Shown in pieces: positions 1-5,744 of a stretch of DNA of 64,000 nt. The position numbers and the translations under genes are program-made. The stretch is from [Mycobacterium] crassicus (GTDB lineage Bacteria; Actinomycetota; Actinomycetes; Mycobacteriales; Mycobacteriaceae). Position 1 is the stretch's first letter, and each line of letters starts with the position of its first letter. The stretch lies in contig NZ_CP084029.1 of NCBI RefSeq assembly GCF_020181615.1, positions 1,985,397 through 2,049,396 of the forward strand, given 5' to 3'. Below the pieces are notes generated by a model. It ran no database searches, was not told the DNA's origin, and saw only the letters and a list, made by a program, of their open reading frames with translations.

Positions 1-879
1 ATCGGTACTCGCTGGCACCCCGACGACCTGATCGGGCACCTACTCGCCACCGAGCCCGAGCGGTGGGAACACCTGAACATCCCGGCGGTGGCCGAGGCCG
101 GCATACCCGACGCGCTGCACCGCCCGCCCGGCCAGACGATGACCAGCACCGTCGGCCGGTCGCCCGAGCAGTTCGCCGACCTGCGCCGGTCCCTCGGTGA
201 TCGGAGCTGGTACGCCGAATTTCAAGGGGTGCCGAACTCGCCCGAGGGCAACCTGATCCGCTCGACGTGGCTCGATTCATGGCGGCTGCCCTCGGCCCCC
301 GTCGCGCCTGCGCTGACCGTCGTCGGCGTCGACCCGTCCGACAGCGGCGAGGGTGACGCGGCCGGCATCGTCGCGGCCAGCCTGACCCGTGACGGCGTGG
401 TCGCGGTGATCGCCGACCAGTCGGCCCCGATGACCTCGGATCAGTGGGCACGGGCCGCTATCGAGCTGGCTATGAGCACCGGCGCCAGTGAAATCGCCAT
501 CGAGGCATTTACCGCGCGGGCCACCTACGAGCGGGTTGTGCGCGAGGCGATGGCCCGCTACGACCTGCCACACCCGATTCGCGTCACGACGTGGCCCCCC
601 AAGGGCGAGGGCGGCAACCGGGGTGATGCCTTGGCCCGCTCGGCTGCGCTGCTACAAGCGTTCGAGGTCGGTACGTGCCGGATCGCCGGCCACCTGCCGG
701 AATTTGAACGGCGGGCCGTGACCTGGCAGGCCGGCACGCATCAGCCCGACGCCCTCGCTGCGCTGGTGGTGGCCCACGACGTGCTGATCCGCTCGGCCGG
801 CTCACGCCTGACGTTCGGTGTGCCGGTGTCCGACCCGGTGAGTCTCGCGGCGTACCTCGGTCGACGTGTGAGCGGCTGA
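1..879 (+). CDS. Phage terminase large subunit, C-terminal part (5' end outside window)
   Basis: The frame is open from base 1 and stops at 877-879, so this is the 3' part (about 292 codons) of a gene starting to the left. Just after the edge it reads GTRWHPDDLIGHLL, typical of the end of a terminase ATPase domain. The nuclease domain follows: VVGVDPSDSGEGDAAGI carries the first acidic metal ligand and HQPDALAALVVAHD near the end carries the last. Terminase packages phage DNA by ATP-driven translocation and cuts it at the end. It is the clearest phage marker in the window. Whether the complete gene is intact cannot be seen. An internal GTG at 88 is unlikely to be the real start because homology-like sequence precedes it. 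Confidence 0.8.
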   Translation: MGTRWHPDDLIGHLLATEPERWEHLNIPAVAEAGIPDALHRPPGQTMTSTVGRSPEQFADLRRSLGDRSWYAEFQGVPNSPEGNLIRSTWLDSWRLPSAPVAPALTVVGVDPSDSGEGDAAGIVAASLTRDGVVAVIADQSAPMTSDQWARAAIELAMSTGASEIAIEAFTARATYERVVREAMARYDLPHPIRVTTWPPKGEGGNRGDALARSAALLQAFEVGTCRIAGHLPEFERRAVTWQAGTHQPDALAALVVAHDVLIRSAGSRLTFGVPVSDPVSLAAYLGRRVSG

Positions 880-989
880 TGCGGGGGCGATGCCGTGAGG
901 AGTACCAGCAGGTTCTCGCCGCACGCGCCGAGCGTGACCCCGATGTGCAAGCACGTAAAGAACTGCGACGGTTAGGAATTGACGCATGA
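879..989 (+). CDS. Small phage-type ORF, 36 aa
   Basis: The ATG overlaps the terminase stop (TGATG) and the ORF ends in a TGA at 987-989. The product is short, charged and probably helical (EEYQQVLAARAERDPDVQAR). Translational coupling to the terminase and the compact phage-like layout are the main support. No function is recognised. The spacing would also fit a fragment of a larger gene. Confidence 0.4.
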   Translation: MRGRCREEYQQVLAARAERDPDVQARKELRRLGIDA

Positions 990-1338
990 CGATTACGGCG
1001 CGACCCGCGACGAAGTGCGGATCGAGACCGGGAAACGTGACGGGAAACGCCAACAGCAGCGTCGCCGGTTCGACAAACTGCAGGACGCCATCGACGCCTA
1101 CAACGGTGAGCGCGGCGACCGGTCCCGCGGCGTGCAGGTGACACCAACGAGTGTCACATTGAGGCAGGCGGTCGATGCCCACCTCAACGCCCTAGCCAGC
1201 GCGGCCCAACACCGTCAGCTGTATCAGGAGGAGTTGGCTGCCCGCGACCGCGGCGAGACGCTGCCGCCGGGCCGGGCACGATGCCCGATTGGCCGCCGGC
1301 CGAGTAACCCGCCCAACACGGGTGGGGCCGTGGTGTAA
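979..1338 (+). pseudogene. Possible tyrosine-integrase N-terminal fragment
   Basis: The frame opens at a TTG (979) that overlaps the preceding small ORF. The first ~65 residues (RQQQRRRFDKLQDAIDAYN, then VTLRQAVDAHLNAL) resemble the N-terminal arm and core-binding region of actinophage tyrosine recombinases, which often read like KRRQxRRRFxTxxEA followed by TVxxxxxxWL. No catalytic R-H-R-Y region follows; the reading frame ends after a low-complexity Arg/Pro tail. I read it as a truncated integrase next to the terminase, but the similarity is weak, and an unrelated phage protein is possible. Confidence 0.35.
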
Positions 1339-1389
1339 CCGGAAACGACGCCGCCGGCCGTGCAACACGGGTGCCGCTGCAGCGTGTTG
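1314..1389. repeat. Repeated CAACACGGGTG motif and inverted CAACACG/CGTGTTG
   Basis: CAACACGGGTG occurs at 1314-1324 and again at 1363-1373, and CGTGTTG at 1383-1389 is the inverse of the second copy with a 13-nt spacer. This lies just after the integrase-like fragment and before the convergent MerR gene. It could be a weak terminator or recombination-associated repeat. There is no gene in 1339-1446. Confidence 0.35.
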
Positions 1390-1446
1390 GCCGGGTGTGC
1401 AGCAGGGCTTGGGGCCGTGCTGGATGGTTGCGCCGGGAGTGGGTGC

Positions 1447-1806
1447 TCAGCGCCGTTGACGTGATTGCGGTGATGAATCGCTGTCGTCGGCAGCCCTGCG
1501 CAGGGCAGTGTTGGCGTCTTCGAGGTGCAGGATGCGGCCGATGCCGGCGATGTTCACTCCAGCGGCGACGAGGGTGATGATCCGTTCGACGCGGGCGAGG
1601 TCATCGGCGCTGTAACGGCGGGTGCCGCCGTCGGTGCGTGCCGGGGATAACAGGCCGTGGCGTTCCCAGAGGCGCAGTGATTGTGTTGGTGCACCGGATA
1701 ATTCGGCGGCCACCGTGATCCCGTAGACGCCTCGGTTCGCAGCTGGGGGTCGGTCCCCGCGTAACGGGTCGGGCAGGTGCATGCCATTGTCGTCGTTCGC
1801 GTCCAA
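1447..1806 (-). CDS. MerR-family regulator, HspR-like, of the hsp18 cassette
   Basis: This is a 119-residue protein with a MerR winged-helix DNA-binding domain at about residues 28-95: VYGITVAAELSGAPTQSLRLWERHGL is the helix-turn-helix and TDGGTRRYSADDLARVERI the wing, closely resembling HspR-type heat-shock repressors. The C-terminus is short and polar with no obvious metal or drug-binding domain. The start is uncertain: a TTG at 1806 gives the full ORF and an ATG at 1782 gives 111 residues without touching the domain. It is divergent from hsp18, so it probably controls that promoter and its own. The family assignment is clear; the target is inferred from position and the operator-like repeats between the genes. 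Confidence 0.85.
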   Translation of the reverse strand: MDANDDNGMHLPDPLRGDRPPAANRGVYGITVAAELSGAPTQSLRLWERHGLLSPARTDGGTRRYSADDLARVERIITLVAAGVNIAGIGRILHLEDANTALRRAADDSDSSPQSRQRR

Positions 1807-1824
1807 GATTTTCTCGCTTCGCTA

Positions 1825-1851
1825 CTTGCACTCGCCGCTGTCGAGTGCTAG
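1825..1851. promoter_or_regulatory. CIRCE-like element (HrcA operator)
   Basis: The arms GCACTC (1828-1833) and GAGTGC (1843-1848) are perfect inverses with a 9-nt spacer. The extended 9-mers match the CIRCE consensus TTAGCACTC-N9-GAGTGCTAA at 15 of 18 positions. CIRCE is the HrcA repressor site of groES/groEL operons in many bacteria, including actinobacteria. Here it lies between the divergent MerR and hsp18 genes, which predicts HrcA control of this pair. Confidence 0.75.
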
Positions 1852-1863
1852 ATAGAAAGTATA

Positions 1864-1889
1864 CCAACTGACATAGATAAGTCGGTTGG
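1864..1889. promoter_or_regulatory. Second inverted repeat in the MerR/hsp18 control region
   Basis: CCAACTGAC (1864-1872) and GTCGGTTGG (1881-1889) pair at 8 of 9 positions around the AT-rich spacer ATAGATAA. It is nearer to hsp18 (45 bp before its ATG) than the CIRCE-like site. MerR-family regulators bind inverted repeats within promoters, so this is the best candidate operator for the divergent MerR protein. That assignment is inference. Confidence 0.5.
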
Positions 1890-1934
1890 GAACGCACAGA
1901 TGGCAAAGTGAAAGGACAGACGGAGGTGGCCACG

Positions 1935-2426
1935 ATGCTGATGCGGACCGACCCGTTTCGGGAATTGGACAGGTTCACCCAGGAGGTTTTGGGGACCGCG
2001 GCCCGGCCTGCGGGGATGCTGATGGACGCCTGGCGTGACGGTGATGAGTTCATCGTCGAGTTCGATCTGCCGGGGATCAGCACTGATTCGCTCGATCTGG
2101 ATATCGAGAACAACGTGGTGACTGTGCGCGCCGAACGCGCGCCGCTGGATCCCGGCCGGGAGATGCTGGCAGCCGAGCGGCCCCGTGGGGTGTTCTCCCG
2201 GCAGCTGGTGCTGGGAAACAATCTCGATACCGGTCGGATCACCGCGGACTATTACGACGGTGTTCTGCGGCTGGTGATCCCGGTGGCCGAGAAGGCCAAA
2301 CCCCGCAAGATCACCGTCGGGCGGCCCGAGAGTGCCAAAGCGATTGCCGAGGACGGCAAGGTGATCACCGAGGACGGCGATCCAGTGGCGAAACCGACAG
2401 CGGCGAAAGAGCCCGCGGCGGTCTAG
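1935..2426 (+). CDS. hsp18: Hsp18 small heat-shock protein (18-kDa antigen type)
   Basis: This is an ATP-independent holdase of the Hsp20/alpha-crystallin family, which keeps unfolding proteins soluble. The start [14 protein letters not shown] and the run [13 protein letters not shown] are characteristic of the M. leprae/M. avium 18-kDa antigen group. The alpha-crystallin domain spans about residues 30-125. After it comes the ITV motif, then a 35-residue acidic, Lys/Ala-rich tail. The ATG at 1935 is preferred over an upstream GTG at 1908 because GGAGG (1922-1926) sits 8 nt before it. It is intact although it lies between degraded phage genes, so it may be cargo kept by selection. The CIRCE-like site and a MerR regulator next door predict heat or stress induction. 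Confidence 0.92.
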   Translation: MLMRTDPFRELDRFTQEVLGTAARPAGMLMDAWRDGDEFIVEFDLPGISTDSLDLDIENNVVTVRAERAPLDPGREMLAAERPRGVFSRQLVLGNNLDTGRITADYYDGVLRLVIPVAEKAKPRKITVGRPESAKAIAEDGKVITEDGDPVAKPTAAKEPAAV

Positions 2427-2434
2427 ATCTGCTA

Positions 2435-2500
2435 CGGACACTCTGCGGCGGAGGCTGGCCCGGCGCCTAGGTCAGGCCCACCACTGCCGCAGAGTGTCCG
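2435..2500. terminator. Perfect 15-bp inverted repeat after hsp18
   Basis: CGGACACTCTGCGGC (2435-2449) is exactly inverted at 2486-2500, with a 36-nt loop. It begins 9 nt after the hsp18 stop. There is no U-tract, so it may be a terminator without a U-run or the two ends of a small mobile or repeat element. Confidence 0.5.
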
Positions 2501-2594
2501 CCTCCAAAGAGGGCGCTGCGCGCAATTAGTGCTGACACGCAGTGCGATGCAGACGTGATTGGCCGGTCGTGCGGATGCGGGGAAGGAGGTAGCC

Positions 2595-2948
2595 ATGACG
2601 CAGGACAGCATGGCGGCGCCGGCGCTGCCGAGCACCGGTGAACCCGTCCAGTTGTTGGTCGAATCTGTAGTCGCAGACGACCCGTCGCTGGTGGTCGAGT
2701 TGTTCGCCGAAGTCGACGCCATTCTCTGCGCCGCTGCCGCCGCTCTGTGCCGGCCACCGGCGCCACCAGTGATCGGGTGCGCTCTGCGTGAGCCCCGGTG
2801 CGCTGGTCGGTGCTACCACCCCTTATCACCGCGGCCGCGCAGCGGGCCAGTGCGGCGAGTCGACCCGATGCAACGTAGCCCTCCTCAGCTGTGTGGCACC
2901 CGGCATCACGGCACCGACGAGGATCCACTCATACCGAAAGCGAGGTGA
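2595..2948 (+). CDS. Hypothetical protein, 117 aa, Cys- and Pro-rich
   Basis: The ATG at 2595 is preceded by a strong GGAAGGAGG ribosome binding site. Residues 20-45 form an amphipathic, partly hydrophobic stretch (VELFAEVDAILCAAAAALC), followed by a proline/cysteine/arginine-rich tail (RPPAPPVIGCAL, then MQRSPPQ). I recall similar short proteins in mycobacterial accessory regions, but no function is known to me. The Arg/Pro-rich tail is composition-biased and could be out-of-frame sequence. It is followed by a stretch (2949-3317) of only weakly coding, frame-broken sequence. Confidence 0.45.
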   Translation: MTQDSMAAPALPSTGEPVQLLVESVVADDPSLVVELFAEVDAILCAAAAALCRPPAPPVIGCALREPRCAGRCYHPLSPRPRSGPVRRVDPMQRSPPQLCGTRHHGTDEDPLIPKAR

Positions 2949-3116
2949 TGACGCATATACGGCCGGGCCGACCCGTCACGACGGCCACACCTTGGGCGCA
3001 GAACCCACGCCGGCGTTGAGCGGTGGGGCGCGCCGCAGCCCAGCCTCGGCGACAAAACCGGTGGCGGGCGGCCCGGCCGCCGACAACCGTCGATCCCTGA
3101 CCAGAAAGGGTCAACC

Positions 3117-3205
3117 ATGGCTGACCGCACACGCACACTTCCGCACGCGCGCACGCGCCGATTGAAGTGACGTTGGAAGCCGACATCGCCGACTGGGCCG
3201 AATAA
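3117..3205 (+). pseudogene. Decayed small ORF with frame break
   Basis: After GAAAGGGTCAACC an ATG opens MADRTRTLPHARTR and stops at once in that frame. A neighbouring frame continues with a protein-like run (APIEVTLEADIADWAE, stop at 3203-3205), and a third frame stays open from there to 3318. This looks like a small phage-type gene broken by indels. No function is recognised. Confidence 0.25.
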
Positions 3206-3317
3206 CACCGATTACGTCCGTCTGGAGCGCCGTCGTCGCACAGTGGGTGCCGCGGCGGCCCGGGCCAGCAGGTCGCGTAACTCCGGGGAGTCGGACCCCG
3301 GCGGTACGGTGCGAATC

Positions 3318-3664
3318 ATGAAGCGCCTGATCCTCACCACGGCCGCGACCCTCACGTTCGTCCTGGCACCCCCGGTCCGCGCCGACCCGGCCGGCGACAG
3401 CATCTGCCGGCTGCTCGCCGGGGGTGGGACACCGGACACGGTGGCCGATTCGACGGTCGTGTCGCAGGTACTCGGCTCGGACGCGACCAGCGCGGACAAG
3501 CGACTCTACGTCCGCAGTGTGGTCGAGGGCTGGTCGCATGCGCTGTTGAGGTCACCACCGCGACCAGGGCTGACGAGAACACGTTTGTTGCCCTGGCCGA
3601 GTCCAGCGTCGTTGGTGTCGAGGCGGTGCTGGCGGCGGTGAAGATCACCGGCGGCGGCGGATGA
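3318..3664 (+). pseudogene. Small secreted protein gene with a frameshift
   Basis: The ATG at 3318 begins a clear signal peptide (MKRLILTTAATLTFVLAPPVRADP, cleavage near ADP) and a mature start resembling short mycobacteriophage or mycobacterial exported proteins. The natural-looking sequence runs to about 3530 (SADKRLYVRSVVEGW). From there a different frame carries the continuation (AVEVTTATRADENTFVALAESS, ending in ITGGGG and TGA at 3662-3664), while the original frame degenerates to Arg/Pro. Joining the frames would give a protein of about 115 residues. Either the gene is inactivated or one indel is a sequencing error. Role unknown. Confidence 0.45.
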
Positions 3665-3679
3665 GCGCGGCCATGACCG

Positions 3680-3820
3680 GTGTCCGCGATGGTCGCCGGG
3701 GCGGTGGTGGTGCTGGTTGTGGACCGGCCACCACCACCCCGGCGCAGCAGCCCTGACCAGCAGAATCGAGACGTTGACGATGGAACGGCATCCCCGGCGA
3801 GCACCTGTGACGCGGGGTAA
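3680..3820 (+). CDS. Small ORF with one membrane segment, 46 aa
   Basis: GTG at 3680 (ATG at 3689 is an alternative). The N-terminus VSAMVAGAVVVLVV is a short hydrophobic helix, and the rest is a polar, Pro/Arg/Asp-rich tail. It starts 15 nt after the broken secreted-protein gene. Phages often carry such single-pass proteins near lysis or structural genes. The evidence is only composition and position. Confidence 0.3.
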   Translation: MSAMVAGAVVVLVVDRPPPPRRSSPDQQNRDVDDGTASPASTCDAG

Positions 3821-3830
3821 AAGCGCGACG

Positions 3831-4408
3831 ATGCACCTTGCTGCCCGGCCCCGCCGGTTGACGATTGCCGATCTGACGCTGGCCGAGTTCGACCCGCGGC
3901 GCTGTGCTTCCATGAGGCAGGGCACGCCATCATCGGGACCGTGCTCGGCGGTGAGGTCAGCAGGGCGGCAGTGTTCGCCGTCGACAAGTACGCCAAGCAG
4001 CCCCGGCAGGGGGTAACGAAGTTCGCCGACCTGAGTACGGGGCGTGAGCCTGCGGTGGCGCTGGCCGGCCCGTGGGCCGAGGCGCGATGGAACATCGGCG
4101 GGCAGCGGACCCCCACGTTGCGCGAGGTTGAGCGGGTGCTTGGTGCTCGCGGCCGTGAGGACCGCAGGGCGATTACCGCAGCCGGCGCGATGGTCTCCGA
4201 TCACTTCGCCGAGCTGTCGGTTCTGATGAATCGCTGCTGGTCGCCGGTGGTCACACTGGCGCAGAAACTCCACCGCGACGGCGAGATTCACCACGAAGAT
4301 GTTTGTTCGGCGCTGGATATCCCGGTCAACGGCCACGGGCACCACTTGAGCCTGATACGAGGCGGTGCTACACCGGGCGATTTCAGCGTCACCCCGGCGG
4401 TGGTGTAG
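3831..4408 (+). pseudogene. HEAGH metallopeptidase-like protein, frameshifted
   Basis: From 3902 to 4408 one frame encodes about 168 residues that begin LCFHEAGHAIIGTVLGGEV. HEAGH is an HExxH-type zinc-binding motif as in FtsH/M41-like peptidase remnants found in phages and islands. That frame has no good start codon upstream. The natural N-terminus appears to be MHLAARPRRLTIADLTLAEFDPRR in another frame (ATG 3831), and the two meet at about 3900. A single indel would fuse them into an about 192-residue protein. A distant second His/Asp ligand is not obvious; candidates are in the 4100-4330 part (WAEARWN, GEIHHED). It ends 2 nt before the next ORF. Confidence 0.5.
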
Positions 4409-4410
4409 CC

Positions 4411-4776
4411 GTGACCACTACCACCGCCGAGCGCGAGCGGCTGCGGTCGGCGGCGTTCGTCGCCGCGTTCACCGACGAATGGACGCCCACGCCTGAACAG
4501 CGCGCCGAGCTGGCGCCGTTGATCCTCGCCGCTATCGCCGAGGTTTCGGCGGCTGTGGACGGCGACGTTGTGCCGTGGGCGAGGGTGCGGCGCCGGCTGC
4601 CCGCGCACTTGCGGCCGTACGACGCCGACGTGCTCACTCAGATGTGGCTCGACGGCCGCGTGTGGCTGTGCAGCGTCAAGGGCCAGTGGCAGGTCGCCAA
4701 GGGTGATGCCGCCGACCGTGCGCGGGTCGACCGGGACCGGCACCACGGCAGCGCCACGGCGCCGCTGGCGATCTGA
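4411..4776 (+). CDS. Hypothetical phage/island protein, 121 aa
   Basis: GTG at 4411 follows the stop of the HEAGH gene by 2 nt, and GGCGGTGG lies upstream. The product begins with a Thr-rich start and a helical acidic region (ERERLRSAAFVAAFTDEW), then a region that looks like a small winged-helix fold (VPWARVRRRLPAHLRPYDADVLTQMW, with LDGRVWLCSVKGQWQVAK as a possible beta wing). A DNA-binding role is therefore possible but not shown. A 19-codon ORF (4776-4835) overlaps its stop. It is the last gene-like feature before the attachment-site tRNA fragment. Confidence 0.45.
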   Translation: MTTTTAERERLRSAAFVAAFTDEWTPTPEQRAELAPLILAAIAEVSAAVDGDVVPWARVRRRLPAHLRPYDADVLTQMWLDGRVWLCSVKGQWQVAKGDAADRARVDRDRHHGSATAPLAI

Positions 4777-4940
4777 TGGCCCGCGAACGCGCGTTCGACA
4801 GGTTGCCACCAAGTTGCCAAGACGCGCACGAATAGTGTGGACAGGGGCGGATGGGGTAGACGGTCAGACGCCGTTGACCTGCACGTATTGGACAGCATCG
4901 AACGCGAGTTCACTATTTCCGGTCCCTTTACACACCAGCG

Positions 4941-4971
4941 GTCGGCGGTTCGATACCGTCCGCGCCCACCA
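4941..4971 (+). other. tRNA 3'-end fragment; candidate prophage attachment site
   Basis: The sequence has a T-arm (GGCGG-TTCGATA-CCGTC), a 3' acceptor strand CGCGCCC with discriminator A, and a genomic CCA ending at 4971. No matching 5' acceptor strand, D-arm or anticodon arm is found in the 80 nt before it, so it is not a complete tRNA. Temperate actinophages integrate into tRNA 3' ends and leave a partial copy at one border. This fragment separates phage-like DNA on the left from chromosomal genes on the right. The intact tRNA should be at the other border, left of the window. Confidence 0.7.
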
Positions 4972-4981
4972 GTGTTATCGC

Positions 4982-5200
4982 TCAGTGCGTATGAGCGTGG
5001 CCGGCTTCCTGCAGTCCGGCCTGATGCACGTGCGCGTGGCTGTGCACGGTCCCGTCCTCATGAGTGTGCTCGTGCGCGTGCTCGACGTGGTCATGCTCGT
5101 GTGCGTCGTGCACGTGGGTGTGCGTCAGGTCGTCATGGGCGTGCGCGTGCGCGTGCGGTGCGTCGTGGCTGTGGTCTTCACCGTGGTTGTGGTGCGACAT
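4982..5200 (-). CDS. Histidine-rich metal-binding protein, 72 aa
   Basis: 26 of 72 residues are histidine, mostly as HxH and HxHxH pairs with Asp/Glu (MSHHNHGEDHSHDAPHAHAH). There is no signal peptide or membrane helix, so it is probably a cytosolic metal buffer or chaperone for nickel, zinc or cobalt. It starts 6 nt after the stop of the ArsR-type metal sensor and must be in the same transcript, so it is likely produced under the metal condition that the sensor reads. The long His-codon run also reads openly in other frames, but composition, operon position and the ATG with upstream GGGAGAT support this one. Confidence 0.85.
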   Translation of the reverse strand: MSHHNHGEDHSHDAPHAHAHAHDDLTHTHVHDAHEHDHVEHAHEHTHEDGTVHSHAHVHQAGLQEAGHAHTH

Positions 5201-5206
5201 GGCGGT

Positions 5207-5626
5207 TCATCTCCCTTGTTCGACGATTCGTTGCCCCAGCGCGGGCAACGCCTGACCGGCAGCGGCCGGCAAGTTGTTGGTGGCGGCACGGTGATGCGGC
5301 GGCACGCCCGGGCCGGCATGCTCAGCGTTGAAGACGGCGTCGGTGACCAGTTGGCAGACGTGCTCGTTCTCCATGCTGTAGAAGATCGTGGTGCCCTCGC
5401 GGCGGGTGCGCACCAGTCGCGCCATCCGCAGCTTCGCGAGGTGCTGTGAGACCGAGGGGGCCGGCTTGCCGACGTGCTCGGCGAGCTCGTTGACCGACAT
5501 CTCGCGGTCAGTCAGCGCCCACAGCACCTGAACCCTGGTGGCATCGGCCAACATCCGGAACACCTCGACGATCAGACCGACCTGGTCGTCGGGGAGGCGA
5601 TCCGCTACACCGTTATCTGCGTGCAT
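5207..5626 (-). CDS. kmtR: ArsR/SmtB-family nickel/cobalt sensor, KmtR-like
   Basis: This is a 139-residue winged-helix metalloregulator. ADATRVQVLWAL and the recognition helix PAPSVSQHLAKLRMARLV define the ArsR fold, and RREGTTIFY the wing. His89, Glu102, His103, His111 and His112 (ENEHV, NAEHAGP, PPHHR) match in position, off by one, the KmtR metal ligands His88, Glu101, His102, His110 and His111. KmtR releases operator DNA when it binds Ni(II) or Co(II). In M. tuberculosis it controls itself and a cation efflux pump. Here it heads a two-gene unit with a His-rich protein. Confidence 0.87.
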   Translation of the reverse strand: MHADNGVADRLPDDQVGLIVEVFRMLADATRVQVLWALTDREMSVNELAEHVGKPAPSVSQHLAKLRMARLVRTRREGTTIFYSMENEHVCQLVTDAVFNAEHAGPGVPPHHRAATNNLPAAAGQALPALGQRIVEQGR

Positions 5627-5632
5627 ACGTAG

Positions 5633-5638
5633 ATAATA
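5633..5638 (-). promoter_or_regulatory. -10 element of kmtR, leaderless start
   Basis: TATTAT on the minus strand is 6 nt before the kmtR ATG, a spacing that places the transcription start at the start codon. The surrounding AT-rich stretch (5625-5644) is unusual for this genome and is the likely self-regulatory operator region. Confidence 0.6.
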
Positions 5639-5744
5639 GATCTCGGATGCGTCCGGGTGTCAACCCTCGGCTCGTCCCAGAGGTGGATGAGGCGGTCGGT
5701 AGTGTCCAGCGGGCAGGTCGTCACGTACTCATGGAGGTAGCCCG

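Noticed and set aside
986..1141. ATG-started frame at 986 as a phage protein
   Set aside because: Its Thr/Pro/Ala composition and short length look like an off-frame of the TTG-started frame at 979, which has the better protein-like sequence.
2788..3165. 125-codon frame in the phage region
   Set aside because: It crosses the better-supported ORF at 2595 in another frame and has no domain-like sequence.
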